A stretch of 64,000 nucleotides of DNA from Nageia nagi (taxonomy: Eukaryota > Pinophyta). The stretch covers positions 183,210,001 to 183,274,000 of the forward strand of contig JBITNC010000001.1 in NCBI GenBank assembly GCA_050084985.1, written 5' to 3'. The notes under the pieces are model-generated. The model ran no database searches. It was not told the origin of the DNA and saw nothing but the letters and a program-made list of their open reading frames with translations. Positions within the stretch are counted from its first letter, which is position 1, and each line of letters opens with the position of its first letter. Positions 37,779 to 51,404 of this stretch are shown here, one piece after another. The position numbers and the translations under genes were made by a program.

Positions 37779-38122
37779 TTTGATTTTCTTATATTTTGGT
37801 AGGTTTTATTCATAATGTACTTCAAAGGATATGGTTCAGTGATTATGTATGTGGCATGATTTAACATATAATGTCTCAATTTCTTAGTTATGAAAATCAT
37901 GACCAAACATAATTTTTTCAAGTATATGTATTTGATTTCATAGCCAAATATGGTTTGACTAAGGTAATATATAGCTTTTTCCTTATTATTTTCATTCTTT
38001 TGAGTAACCATAGTTCTTAATAACAATTTTGTAGAAAATGTATATAATAGGAATGGTTCCCCTTCTTTAGGTAGAATTAAAACTGGAGGTGATAAAAGAT
38101 AGCATTTTATCTCATCAAACAC
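37779..38122 (-). pseudogene. First RNase H of element B
   Basis: Ty3-type RNase H after RT: FDEIKCYLLSPPVLILPKEG, KEKAIYYLSQTIFGYE and KKLRHYMLNHATYIITEPYP. In this lineage the first RNase H is usually degenerate at its active site. Here the frame itself is open across the whole domain. Confidence 0.8.
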
Positions 38123-39100
38123 TTCTTCTTGTTTACTACCCCAGTGGAATGTAATCCCCTTTTTTAATAATTTATTAAATGGTTTACACTTATCTTATAG
38201 TTGAGAGATAAAATATCTTACATCTTATAGCTTACCTTGTAAGTTTTGTAATTAGTTTCTATTTGAATGTGGCTACATATTTACTATTACTTTTATTTTA
38301 TTCAGATCTGCTTCAATTCCTCACCTAGAGATAATAAAACCTAATAATTTTTCCAAAGTTACTCCAAAAATGCATTTCTTGGGATTTAATCAAATATTAT
38401 GTTCTAGTAATCTATCAAATATTTTGATGAGTAACTTTGGATGGTCATCTTAGGTTTTAGATTTGGCTAATACATCATTTATGTAATCTTCCACAATGTC
38501 ATGCATATAATCATGGAAAATGTACATCATCACCCTTTGGTAAATGGCTCCCACATTTTTTAAACTAAAGGGCATTACTTTATAAAAAAACATTCCCTAA
38601 TGTGTTATGAATGTTATCTTTTATGAATCTTTTAAGGCTACTTTTTTATGGTTATATCCCAAAAATCCATCCATAAGAGATAACATTTCATGTTCAATAG
38701 TAGAGTCAGCCAAATTATTTATGTTTGGTAGTGGGAAGTCATCCTTAGGGAAAGCTTTATTGAACTCTCTAATGTTTGTGCATATGCAAATCTTTCCATT
38801 TAACCTTTTGATGGGTACCATGTTGGAAATCCAATCAAAATAATTAATGGGATGAATGAATTTGGCTTCTAAAAGGTTTTATAACTCTCCTTTCACCATC
38901 AATGATATTGTTGGATGTATTTTTTGTAATTTATGTTTGACAAGTTTAGCATCTTCTTTAATACCCAAGTTATGTACTACCAAATTAGGATCCATTCTAG
39001 GCATATCAATGTATGACCATGCAAATATTTTTTGCTTTTCTTTGAGTATGGACATGAATTCTCATCTCTCATTTTTAGTTAGGTACTTTCCTAGTTGAAT
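38123..39100 (-). pseudogene. Reverse transcriptase of element B
   Basis: Palm and fingers can be followed on the minus strand: MVPIKRLNGKICICTNIREF, NKAFPKDDFPLPNINNLADS and MLSLMDGFLGYN (38,821-38,621), then VGAIYQRVMMYIFHDY near 38,510-38,555. The catalytic motif reads DYINDVLAKSK (near 38,469-38,490), where Tyr-x-Asp-Asp is expected, so the first Asp has become Asn. The domain ends CIFGVTLEKLLGFI near 38,340-38,375. Element C lacks most of this region because of the assembly gap. Confidence 0.85.
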
Positions 39101-40488
39101 GATTTTAGGATTATTAGAATCATCACTTAAATCAACCTTCATAGTTTCTTCAATTAACATATGAGACCCTACTTTGAACTAATTTGGTATCAAAATCTAA
39201 TTTTTATCATTTATGTTATATTCTTCATCTTCACCTAAATGTTGGTATTCTAAGGTGGTATTTATAGTGAAGTCAAGGGTTTGTTGTATAGTATCTATAT
39301 CTTTAAAGTCTCTTATTGTAGGTTGTTTAAAAATTAATGTGAATTCTATAGTGTCTTTATCTACCAAGAAGTATTATGAAGAACTACTTGAGGTGGTTGG
39401 ACTTAAATGCAATTCAAACTCATCACTTTTATACCAATCAAAATATATTTTTTATGAAACTCACTAGATATTTTTGCAATTTCTACCATGTTACTTGATA
39501 CATCATTGGGAAATAATTTCTCTAAAGATAATATTTCATATCCCACATTATCTTGACTTATTATCCCTTTAGACTTTTTAGATGGCTTTTCAAATATTAA
39601 TATTTTTTATTCTAATTCAACTATTTTGCAACCAGATTCTCTTTGATTCTTATGTCTATATCCCAATCCTATTTTATTAGTAGGTAATTGGTAGTAAATA
39701 TTGATTGCATATTTAGGTCTTTATTCATATCATCCTAAACCTTTTCCTTTCCATTGACATCTATTGAAATATCTTTGGATAAACATCCTCACATAAGGTG
39801 ATAAGTATTCTAATGAATTACAAAAAACACCCTCATGAGGTTAGGGTAAATCAAATATAGGTGGTTCTATAGGACCTTTATGCACAAATGATGTTTGGTT
39901 AGAAACTTTCCCTGGTGGTACCAATTTTCCCACTATACTAGGAGATTCTCTTGGTCTTCCTACTTCTTGGGTAGAAGAAATATTGAAAATGATATCATCA
40001 ATTCTAAATTCTCCTATACCATAATCTATTAGTTTTATATTCATAGGATAAATGTTTGAAGACTTACTCTTTTCTTGAAAATAATCACTTTTTACTAATG
40101 TATCCATAGGGGAATATGTTTTGTATGAAGAGGCTTTACTTAAATCATTGAACTTTCATGCTCATTCTTCCCATGTACATCTTTCTTGAGGTATTGGTTC
40201 TACTCTTGGTGGTAAATTATCACTAATATTTTGAGTGTTGAGTAATTATTGATTAATAATGTGTTCTTATTTTGAGAAGTTTAAAGAAGGATTATTTTTA
40301 CCCACTCCTATAATTGATAATTTTTTTGGTAATATAGGTGTTGTAAAGTAATGAGTGGATGGGAAAGCCACTTCTTTTGATAGATGTGCACTATTACAAT
40401 GTGAATAGGGATTTTCATCTCTAGGTACACAATGCACTACACCCTTATGAATGTACTTTAGACAATTATGATATGTTGATAAGGCACA
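39101..40488 (-). pseudogene. Protease-RT linker of element B
   Basis: Linker of about 1.4 kb with broken frames. One open piece (40107-39841) is rich in Ser and Pro near its end (GRPRESPSIVGKLVPPGKVS). It has no enzyme motif. It aligns with C at 9,500-10,209. Confidence 0.6.
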
Positions 40489-40788
40489 CTACATATCTTT
40501 AATCCAAGGTCTCCCTAAGAGAATATTATACTGAGTTTTGTCTCCTTCAATTACATGCAATAATGTTTTCACTATTTTAGACCCTATAGTAATAGGCAAT
40601 AAAATAGATCTCAGTGTTGAACATAAAGCATAATTAAAGGCTTTTAATTGCAAGATTGATGTGAAAATATGTGAGAATGGAAGATTTAAATTCTTATAGG
40701 TAGTTGTTGAGATAATGTTTATCATTGAACCTTCATCAATTAATATCCTTTTAAAATCCTTTCTATCTACTTTCACTATGATATGCAA
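40489..40788 (-). pseudogene. Aspartic protease of element B
   Basis: Retropepsin of Tat type, open for 99 codons: IIVKVDRKDFKRILIDEGSM, then NIIS and the C-terminal YNILLGRPWIKDM. The catalytic triplet reads D-E-G where D-S/T-G or D-G-G is usual. Lies between gag and RT. Confidence 0.8.
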
Positions 40789-40999
40789 GGGAGGATCTTG
40801 ACCTCATATTTTATTTGATTGTTTAACTCCATGATCATAGAAAATAATAGTAGGTTTTTGACTTGTTTTAATGTTTCTTACTAAAAAGATAAAGCTTTCA
40901 AGATCATTTATATCTAATTTGATTATTTATAATAGTTGATTCATCACATCCCTATGATTCTTATATTGTTGTAGTAATTCAAACAAAGATATTTTCACT

Positions 41000-43560
41000 T
41001 GCAAATTATTCAATTATTAATGTAAAAATCTTTTCATTGAAACCTTAAGTGGTTGAGGTCTAGGTATATTGGGTTGTACAACAATCTTATCTGGTTGATT
41101 ATTTGGAATATTATTTTTCTTTCCTTGTACCCTTTGAGCTATCATGGTAATACTTACCATCCCTACAAAGGTTGAATTGTCATAAACCTAGTTATGCATT
41201 ATTTCATTTTCAAGGGATGTAATGACATATTATTAGCCTAATGCTGAGGAAGAGGATTTTGAGAAATCCTTAAGTTTTGATTAGGAATAGCTAAGATATT
41301 ATCAACTTCCAACTTTCTTTGATCAATTAAGTCTTGGATTTTATGTTGTAAAGTATTACACTTATTTGTCTCATGCCCCTTTTGATGATGGAAATGATAA
41401 TATTCATTCTCATTATACCATCTATTATTATTAACATATATTCATTCAAGTTTTATTTTTACTAATGTAATCACTTGATGATAATAAATTTTCTTTAGAA
41501 TATTGTAAAGAGATTCTAAAAAAGGTGTAAACTTTATTGGCAGTCTAAAGTCTTTTTCCTTAGTTTATGAAGGATTTAGTACTACATCTTTGGTGATAGA
41601 AATTTTTTTGGTTGATGATAGTTTATTTATTTGTTCTATTTGATTTCTTTAACATAAAGTTTCTTTTTATTACCTTTTATTTCACCATATTGGATTTTGA
41701 CCTTTTCAATTATGCTAGCTTGGGAAATAGCTTCTTTGAAGGTCTTACATTGTTGGATTAATAAAGTACTAGCTATAGGCATTAAAACACTTTGATTAAA
41801 TATTTTTACCAATTCTTCTTGAGATAAAGTGTAGGTCATGCTTGTCAAAATTACCCTCCATATTGAGATGAAATTAGTAATCTATTCATCTTGAAATTAT
41901 TGTAATCTTGTAAGATTAGTGATAGATGTTTTATCTTTGATATTTATCCTAAAATGTTCAAAGAATAAGTTTTCAAATTATGTGTATGAATGAATAGTAT
42001 ATTTTGTTAAGTTATTATACCAATACATTACTTGTCCAGAAACTGTCATAGGAAAGATGAGTAACATTAATGCATCATCATTAGTAATAATATAACTCAA
42101 ATACTGAAATCACCTAAGATGTTCTTTAGGATCTTATTTTACTTTAAATGGCTCAATTTTTGGAATTTCAAATTTGTAAAGACGTTCCTTTTTATGAACA
42201 CTTGGATGAATTGGTTCGTTGCAAATAGTTTCATATAAAACTTTTTTTTTACTATGTAAGTATAACTCTTTTTCAATTTCCATCAATCTTTTATTAAGAG
42301 CATCCCTTTTTGCTAGTTGGCATAGGATATTCTTCATTTATATGATCCACTTTTCCTTCATATCTTGGGAATGATTCATATATATTTGTTTAGAAGGTGT
42401 TTGGGCATCATAGTAAACTCCATCATATGGTGGAGAAGATGGTGGAAGTTGATATGAAAGTGGTTATTGTTGCATTTATTTTTGGTGTAGTGGTGTAGGA
42501 GTATAATATGATTGTCTTTTATTTCTAAGTGGAGGTAAATGATATCTTTGAAGCTCATCTTATCACTTTTTAAGTGAAGCTTTTTTTATTGGCCAACTAA
42601 GGGTCTTGATATTTGTACACTCCATGACCTTGGGGAGATACAAATCATGCTCTAGGTTGCTATTTTTATCCTTCCCCATCATTTGGTTAGGTCTAGGTTG
42701 AATCTAAATATTTTACTTATTAGGTTGTCTTATTGGTAACCTATTTTGATGTATATTGAGCATAGGTTATTTTTGTAACTATGGTTGTTGAATGAATCCT
42801 ATGGGTTTAGTTTGTTGTTGTACACCTAGATTTTATAAAACCATTTTTTTTAGGATTAGTGTTGTACATTATTTTGAGGTGAATTTTCTTTCTTATGTTC
42901 ATAGGGAGGTATTCTTTGTAATTTAAATATTCTTTGATTAAGGTTATTTCTCACTTCACATACTTATCTAGGGGTTCTATGGCTTGAAAAAGGAGTTGGT
43001 GTATTTATTTTTAAAATGCAACAAGAATTATTGTAAACTATAGCATGATTTCTAGATTCTAGTATGGGGGTAGTTATATGTATGGAGATTCGATCATCAA
43101 AATCCTACATTTGCCTAGAAATAGTGGAATGTGTATAATCATGTCTTCTTAAATATGATTAGACTAAACATCCATATGGAATATATTGTGTGAAATAATC
43201 ATACTTAAGCCTAAAAGGGCCTCTTTGAAGTATAGTATCAGCTGAATGAGTTTGCAAAAGGAGTATATTTCTCAATACAATCTCTTCTACACCATCAACT
43301 AGTTGTGTATCTTTTGCTAAATAATCTAGATTTAGAGGAAGACTATGAGCATGAGAATAATGTGAGATCCTTAATTATGTTAAACATTATCTAACTATAT
43401 CTAATTAATCATCACTAATATTTAGATAAATTATGTTTATTTCTCAAGGATTTTCTCTACTCAAAGTGTTCCTATTAGACCTATGACTTCTTCATTCTTC
43501 TAAATAGTTTTCATTGTTGAATTCTTGCTCTTGACGAGCCATTAGAGAATAATTATTAAC
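41000..43560 (-). pseudogene. gag of element B
   Basis: The frame begins near 43560 (MVNNYSLMARQEQEF). The capsid part lies at 42,340-41,640, with FEIPKIEPFKVK near 42,140 and MTYTLSQEELVKIFNQSVLM near 41,790-41,850. A knuckle-like Y-HFHHQKGHETNKCNTL lies near 41,340-41,405. The same elements appear in C. B does not contain the solo LTR found in C and shows the intact target near 42,235-42,265. Confidence 0.75.
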
Positions 43561-45239
43561 CATTTGTTATTTTTTATTGGAATGTTTTGGTTTTGCTTTT
43601 ATTTTCCATTAAACTATAAGTAAAAGAAATAAAAATTGAACATAGCAATTCTATTTTATCTTTTAGATTTATGTTTGTGAGAAAATAATTACATGCACAA
43701 TAGCCTATATGTGCACTCACTTTTTTAGTGTGATTATCTTTTCTAGGTATTTGGTATATTAAATTAATATTTTTAATATGAGCAATATGAATTATATATT
43801 TTAGAATTGTTAATTTTCCTAAATTATTTTTTCTAATCAAGTGTTTAAGAAAAGGTAGGGTAGTAATCCTATAAGCTATCTAGGGCTAAGTAATGACTTG
43901 GTACTTAGAATGGTCCCCTTAGTGCAATGGGTCTTGGGGAATGCCATTGAGAACTATCTTGGTGATGAAATCCAAGTGTAGCCTCATTTTTTTATACTCA
44001 TTTGGTAGAAATTAACAACTTCTAACCTAAGAACTTGGTATTCATCTCTAGGTTTTTTCTCTAAGGCTTATTGTATTTTTCAGTGGGAACATATAAAAAT
44101 AAGAATCAATGGTTGGTAATGACTTCCAAATCATTGATGTTTATTTTAAAAGGTCTTATGATGATGCATTTAATAAAAATGAAATACTAATAAATGCACT
44201 TTCTACCCTCCTGATCATACATGTCCATTAATTAAATCTTTTTTAGTGATTCAAACATTTTTTAATTAATGTGCTAGTTAATCTAGATGCCCACAAGATT
44301 CATTACCTTTTGATAAGGTTTATTAACCAAAGGAAATATTTAAAATGTAGTTTATTACCTCTTCTTATGAGTCATAATCCTTTGACCACCTATCAGTGTG
44401 GTAAGGAAGACAAGTAAGAAGCCATTAATCTAAGTAAATTTCCTTTAATGAAGGTTTATTTACCCTCATTATGAGTCACAATCCTTTGATCAACTCTCAG
44501 CATGGTAAGGTAGACATGTAAGAGTATTAATGTGCTAAGAATAACCCCCAAATTCATTGACCAATTTAGTATATCATAATCTACCTAGAACTTGATAAAT
44601 TCACCTTATGTTCATTCCATATTAAGTGAGGATTAATTACTCCTTCCAAATGTGGAAGTAACTTAGTGTAGATTTATTTATGATTTTAATGTGATAAAAT
44701 AAAAAAATAAAATATTTATTTACCATTTTTCTATTACATCCATTCTAATCACCTCATAACACTTTTCAATGCAAATGGAGAGCATAGGTAGATGAAATAG
44801 ATACTGTTAAGTGAGTTTATTCATGTGCTTCCTTTCCAAATAGAGAAGTAATAAATATAATTTAAATAATTATTCTAATAATCACAAAAAATAATGCATA
44901 TCATTAGTGATATTCAGTACCCTGTCCTATATGCATTTTGAGTGTAAGGATCATAAATAAGGTATTCATTCCCATTCCTTAATCTTAGTTCCTAGGCTAC
45001 ACTTACAAAATTGATGAGAATAAAAAATTTGACCTTCTATTGATAGTCAATGGCATTCCATTTAAGTTGATGGCATCTGATACTAAATTGCTAGCATTTT
45101 TATAATTCAATCCTAAAAAAATATAGAGCATAAATGTGAGATCAATTTCACTTCAACATGATACAAACCATAAAAACATGCATAAAAATATAAAAACACT
45201 CCCTGCACCTCATCACTAATGTTGTTTGCATATGAGAAA
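43561..45239 (-). other. Leader of element B
   Basis: About 1.7 kb without a credible frame, matching the leader of C (4271-5929) in inverted orientation. Confidence 0.6.
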
Positions 45240-45259
45240 CCCTCCTTCTAGTGACAAAA
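45240..45259 (-). promoter_or_regulatory. Primer-binding site region of element B
   Basis: On the minus strand ttttgtcactagaaggaggg follows the LTR. C has ttatagcactagaaggaggg at the same place. Confidence 0.5.
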
Positions 45260-46049
45260 TGTCATATCCAAAAAGTAACCATGTAAGCATACAAGGTAAT
45301 ACATGTTACAACCAACAAATTTCTTTATTGCCCTTAAGTATATCTTAAAATGATTATAGTTTTATTCATTTCCTTGCAAAAGGGATTTTTACAAAAAATG
45401 ATAAAGGTCTTTGTAGGCCTAATTTTGGTGTCTACAAGCTTGGAGGATTGTGTTCAAAAACCTATAGGAAAAATCTAAATTTATATTTGTTCTCATCTAC
45501 ACATGTTGACCCTATACACATGCAAATAGGAAACTCATCAAACATACCTATTTATACCATAAAATTAGTATAAAATGAACATAAATAAGCATACATAATG
45601 TAAAAGAATAATACCTCTAACTTAATGAAATCCAAATGTGTTTTGAAAAAGTAACCTTACATTTAATTGGGTCCCTTTTCTTCATGGCTGAAGGTTTTAT
45701 TTATAGAGTTCAAAAATAAGAAAAGTTTCTAGTTTTGGAGACAAAAATCTAGATAGAAAAGCTTATCCAACTTTATCATGGTTGTGATACAAAGTAGGGA
45801 TGCATGAGATGGATGGTGATTCATTTGTTATCCTTTGTTTTCTTCCCAATACACTTCATATGTTACCATTTTTATTTTGATTTTTCCAACTTTAGAGTCA
45901 CTAGCATCCAAGTGCCATATGCTAGTGATTTTTTCTAGTTGCTAGCATCCAAGTGTCAAACATTGGCATATGGTAGACTATAGTGAAGTTTTTAATTTTT
46001 TATTTCTACTTTCATCTATCAAAATAAGGGTTATTTTTGGGTGTATACA
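45260..46049 (-). repeat. 5' LTR of element B
   Basis: 790 bp. On the minus strand it starts tgtatacacccaaaaataac, where C has tgtagacaccc, and ends ggatatgaca. A TATA-like ctataaataaaacc lies near 45,695-45,710 on the minus strand. Confidence 0.85.
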
Positions 46050-46599
46050 AATAGCATAATTAAAAACTTGATAAAATTTTCCATGGTAATGAAATGCATG
46101 CAATAAATTGACTCATGATATGCAAGCAACTTATATGATATGCAAAATTTAGAAATTGTAGTACACTACAAGGTGGTGAAACCACCACCATTTTTAGTAT
46201 ATTTTGTCTTGATAAATTGACCTTCTATTTTTAAATTATCCAATGCATTGTTTGTACCTTAGGCTACTACTCTCTCAAGAAGATCAATAATATCAAGTTC
46301 GATTGATGGATACCTTATGTTGAACATTTCTATTTACAAATATTCATTAAGGAGTGCAATATTAAATTGATACTTTTCAAAAGGAAAATATTTTTGCATT
46401 ATATATTCTTTTAACTAAATCTCAACAACATCTAACTAAACTAAAATTTTTCTTGTGCTTTCTTGACTAGCTAGATTGGTAGACCAAGAACCATCATCTC
46501 CATTATTATTTTCACATAATTGGAAATCTTCATGAAGTATAAAATGATACTAATGTAATGATTACCCATCACATTTATCCAAAAAAAAATTAATTCCAT
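46050..46599 (-). other. Interior of element A next to the B insertion
   Basis: Contains the target-site copy aatag (46050-46054) and AT-rich sequence that probably continues the gag frame of A, with many stops. No motif recognised. Confidence 0.45.
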
Positions 46600-47561
46600 A
46601 TATAATCTTTGTATCTAAAGCATTATGTTGAATCATATATTTTCCTTGTGTAATGAGATCCAAAATTACCTTTCAAAGTATTATAAGAATTTGTAGCATG
46701 ACCCTTTCATTGATAATAAGTGCAATAAGTATCCTCATTTCCTATTATAATATGATCATATTTTGCACTTTTTTCTAATGTAATAAATAATTTTTTTTTC
46801 ATTATATCTCTCATAATAAGCCTTGGTTGATGTCCACTAAGTATCTAAAATTGGGGGGCCACTTGATTGGGTGGTGGGGAACAATTATGGACATCTTATG
46901 TTTTCAATATTTCTTTTGTGATACTATTTTCTAACATTATTTTGGTTTTCTTTGTTGAGATGGAATTTGAATTTGATGTTTAGGTTGTGGTTTCAGTTGA
47001 GTTTGTGGTTGAGTTTTTAGTTGAGATGTTTGTTTATGTTTTTGCTTTTGTATGTTTATTTCTCAAACTTTTGCATATAATATTATCTCAAATATGGATA
47101 TTATAACAATGTATATAATTATTTCCTTAAAAATGCATGATATTTTTCTTTTAAATCAAGATCATTCCTATCATCAAAGAAGGATTGGCTAAAATATGCT
47201 TTTTAATTTTCTTAAGTTAATCTTAAGGTGTCAAGTTTTCAAACGTGATATCATACATTTCAAAGTTATCCATAGCTTCAAGGTGTAAATATGCATAATA
47301 TTCAAATTCAACCATATAATCATTATCATCATCACTAACATTATCATGCACTTGATTTTCTATGATTAACATATCATTTTGCATATCATCATTAGTAGTC
47401 AAGCATGAATTTGGTAAACTCATTTCATTAGAATATTTCCTATTGTTATTTTGCATAATATCCATATCCTTAGATATTTTTTATGTAGGAGAAGGTGCAA
47501 ATAAATCACTTATCACATTCAAATATTCAAATATACCACTTTTAGATGCAATATCCATGAT
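46600..47561 (-). pseudogene. gag-like ORF of element A
   Basis: The frame starts with ATG at 47561 (MDIASKSGIFEYLNVISDLF). It meets a TAA at a likely Gln codon, and continues with an acidic stretch near 47,300 (NVSDDDNDYMVEFEYYAYLH). A Gln/Thr/Asn-rich region follows at 47,060-46,870. Near 46,740-46,684 the knuckle-like motif YCTYYQ-stop-KGHATNSYN appears. It is very similar to YCEYHQAKGHATNGCGN in element G. This links A and G to the same broad lineage. No pol follows. Confidence 0.6.
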
Positions 47562-48074
47562 AAAATGTAAAAAATATTTTTACATGAAACCTCATGAAAT
47601 CTTAATAAAAAGGCATGCAATAAGCTTAAATTAATCTTAAAATGTTATGTAGTATTGTGACCTATGATTTTGACAAGTTTTTATCATAAAATAAGTCACC
47701 AAATAGTTGTAAAATATTTTTGAATTTTATAATTTTTAAATGTGAAGTTTTTAGCAAAAATAGTTTTAAAATCACTCAAAATATGCAAATCTAGACCTAG
47801 AAAAATAAAAATAAAAAATTCTAATTATATGTATCTATGGTTTGGAAAAACATTTATAATTATAGATCCCACAAAATTGAAGAAAATGACCTTCAAAAAT
47901 TAGGTTTTTCTATAGAGACTTTTTTCAAAAAAAAAAAATCAAAGCAATAAAATTTTCTAAATTTGGAGCAAATTAACTCAACCAAAAAATAAAAAAATAA
48001 AACCAAGGGTTTCTAATGAAAGACTCCTCACAAAAAATGATGCCCTAAAATGAAAAATGCTAGGGTTTATAGGA
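47562..48074 (-). other. Leader of element A
   Basis: About 0.5 kb of AT-rich untranslated sequence between primer site and the first ATG of the gag-like frame. Confidence 0.5.
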
Positions 48075-48094
48075 TATGTTGGGGTTCACCAAAA
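48075..48094 (-). promoter_or_regulatory. Primer-binding site region of element A
   Basis: On the minus strand ttttggtgaaccccaacata follows the LTR. Element G has tttggtgaacctgacatg at the same position, so both share the core tttggtgaacc. I cannot name the tRNA. Confidence 0.6.
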
Positions 48095-48808
48095 TGTAGA
48101 CTCTAAATTATACAAAATATGAATATACATAATAAATAGAAGATAATATACAATAGATACTATATTAGATCATAAAAAATATACATGAAAAATGTACACC
48201 TAATATGAACTATGTATACAATCCTTAAAAGTATATAGAAATGAATCTTTGAAGGATTGGGATCAAACTCATGGTGAGGTCATAGCTAATCTTTGTGTGC
48301 ATGAACCAATAGCTCAACCATCCAAGCCTAGAACCCTTGATCTAAAATATGCATAGCATTGATGGCTTGAAAGAAGCACATCGCTAATTGCATGGAATAT
48401 GTCAAATTATGATGTATGCCAAAGATAGAAAGTTTAAAACTTAGAGTATAACAAATTCTCAAGATAGATGGCATCCAAAGACATTGTTACAGTTGACAAC
48501 CACCTATCATATTTCTTTATCAATATTAAAAGAGTTTCAATATATAGATATCAACCTATCCACCCATTTATATAGCCTACAAAAGACATAGAAAGGTGTG
48601 AAGGCTGACCTCTTGCAATAATATAATCATTGTTATATTCAAGATACATTAAAATAAGATCCATGATATATAATATAGCATTTAATATAACACATGGCAT
48701 TGCATTATAATATCTTTTTATCTTGACATATTTAATATTTCATTAAATCATTTAAGAAGTCTAAATATGATTTATTAAATAAATAATAAATTATTTCAAG
48801 AGTCTATA
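48095..48808 (-). repeat. 5' LTR of element A
   Basis: 714 bp, starting tgtagactct and ending agagtctata on the plus strand. Pairs with 13426-14154. Confidence 0.85.
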
Positions 48809-49925
48809 GAACTATCTTGTAGGAGATTTATGCCATTAAAAATTAATATATAATTTTTCTTCTTTGTTCCCAAACATGAGAAATCAAATAGAGTAAAAAG
48901 AAACATTAATAAATAATTTTCTAAAAGATATTAAAGATTCATATCTCCTTCATCTTGTGACCATCCCAAAAAAATAGTAATAACCAAAAGGTTAAAAGTT
49001 CCTAAATAGGTACATTTCTAGTTTGACTACATTGGTCAAAATTTTATGGATAGATATAAAGGAGATGTCTATATGCAATTGCTTTAGAAAACTTCTTCTA
49101 CACTTATGGTATATTTCTTTGATTTACCTTAAGAGGTGCAATTAGTTATATCCATGACATACTTTGAAAATAGTACATCAAATGCATGGGAAGTAAAAAT
49201 AAATGGTTTAAAGTTTGTAATTGAAATAAAGACACAAGAAATATGGATGGAACAAGAATTTGAAATGAGTTCACTACAATGGTTTTATCTACATTTGCCT
49301 TATGATAAAACTAAAATTATGATAAATTACATTGAAGATATTCTTATCAAATTTATGGTACATCCTTTTATTTTAACTTCATTAGTTTTTGACCAAAATT
49401 GCCATATCTCATGCCATCCTTTCCAAAAGATGAAATTGTATATAATTATAGTTCATTGTTCACTAATAATTATTATGCAAACAATCCTTTCAATATTAAA
49501 GAGTGATTTGAATGAATTAATAAATGTCTACATAAAAGAAAATGAATTAAAAATGTTAATATCTATAGGACGTCTCATCATGTACTTCCCATTATGGAAT
49601 TCTCTATTACCATTGATTCCACCACCTCTTATTTCACTACACCCTACATATGTACTTTTCTTCTTGGTGCTTATTAAGGTACATACTAAATCTTCAACTT
49701 CATCTATAGAACCTAAGAGAGATATAAAAAAGTTTAGGTCAAAACCTAAACCACCACTCATTTTGTATCCTATTCATTCCCAACCATCTATTTTATGGTA
49801 AGGTCCTCTTTGCCTTCTATTGAATTCTCCTTACTATTACTTCTTAAATCATGGGTATTGGGTTATTTGTTGAAAAACTATTTACCAATACCATTTAAGG
49901 GTTGTGAATCAATATACATTGTAAA
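48809..49925 (+). pseudogene. ORF3 exon 1 of element C, 3' part
   Basis: Continues the frame that element A interrupted at 13425. Shared blocks with B are LQWFYLHLPYDKTKIMINYI (B: LLQWSHLHWPNDKPKIVIDY), EDILIKFMVHPFILTSLVFD and, after a frameshift, LISLHPTYV near 49,640. A long open piece runs from 49136 to 49801. It ends with a Lys/Pro-rich segment (KKFRSKPKPPLILYPIHSQP). The possible splice donor is ATT|GTAAAAAA near 49,920. Function unknown. Confidence 0.55.
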
Positions 49926-50130
49926 AAACCATTAAAATATTATAAAAAAAACATTGAAAAATATTATAAAAAAATAGAAATGTATCTTGTACATGTGTGT
50001 GTGTGTTGTATATATATCACTTGATATTTGCATGCCTAATAATTATTATCTTCATGCAAATAAAATCTTTACATATGTTGTATCTTTACAAGCCTTATGT
50101 AATTTCTAAAATTTGCATATAATGTTGCAG

Positions 50131-50840
50131 ATGGTTGATTATGTTCCAAACACAAGCATCATGAGTCATCTTCATTGTGTTTCTAGATCAACTAAATAGG
50201 AGGTACCATACCCATATCATATTCCACCTACTCTTTGGGAATTATCTTCCTTTCATATTCCATGTTCACCTTGTACATTCTTAAGTGACCGTATATAGAG
50301 TTAAGCCTTATCATTAGATGTAGAAACATATCATTTTTTTGAGTTTCTTGATGGTGTTCAACATCATATTTTGTTTATGGTAGCATTATCAAGTCTGTTG
50401 GATAGATATGATCATGCTTATAATATTCTAAAATATTCCTTTTGTATGAGCATGTATATTGATCATGGATCATGTTGGATAACTTGTGTGACTTATGACA
50501 TAGCTAATGAAGAGTTTCTCTAAACCCAAGTTAGATTTCATATGGAGGATTATGATTAATACCCATGTTAATCTATTTATTTGTATACTCATTAAATTTT
50601 ATGGTCCACCATCCTTGCATCCTCAGGACTCTTTTGATGAACTCACCATTACCCACATAATATCTATAAACATCTTCTATTAGGATTTCATATTTTATGT
50701 CTTTCACCCATCATGCTACACATTAGTATGTTGATTATACTATTCATATGCACTATCATTTTCATCCCATCTCTCATAGTCATTTACTGCAAACCCTCAC
50801 CCAACATGGAATCCATTATGTACAAGTAGAAGATAACTAA
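50131..50840 (+). pseudogene. ORF3 exon 2 of element C
   Basis: After a clean acceptor (aatgttgcag) the frame reads MVDYVPNTSIMSHLH, then YPYHIPPTLWELSSFHIP, FFEFLDGVQHHILFM, LLDRYDHAYNIL and DHGSCWITC, ending YVQVEDN at TAA (50838-50840). B has the same succession at 33903-33186. At least one indel and several stops are present. The amino-acid similarity on this strand is clearly better than on the opposite strand. Confidence 0.55.
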
Positions 50841-51367
50841 AAAAATATTAAAAACTTACACACACACTCAAAAAAGTATTTCTATGGCATTTTGGCTATT
50901 GGAGTGCATTGCCCTATATGTTCATATCATACCATTGTGTTCATCTCATTCACTACCTCCATCATTGTAAAACTATTAAGTATAAAACATGATAATTATA
51001 GTAATTTACCAAGATATATATATACATTATACATCTATTTGCATATCATTTGTATATATAATTGTACATATAAATAAAGAAGCAGTTGATGGGTCTAATA
51101 TTCATATCCTATTTTATCAAAATATCTTCCACTAGGTTTCTAAAACTTTGGATGATAAATAAATATAACCCTAATACATTTTTAGGATATTATGAACTAA
51201 TACACTTTTACACATTCTAAAACTTGAAATAATAAAAAAATTCATATTCCTTTAGCATAATTTCTAGTGATTATTCATCCTATTATTTCACTTCATCCTG
51301 AACTCAAGATATAGGATAGATATAAATACATAAAAAAACTATACAAATGGTAAAAAAGATTCAATAC

Positions 51368-51404
<37 letters not shown>

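Noticed and set aside
49528-49761. Minus-strand frame opposite ORF3 of C
   Set aside because: It lies opposite the better supported sense frame and has no relative in B.
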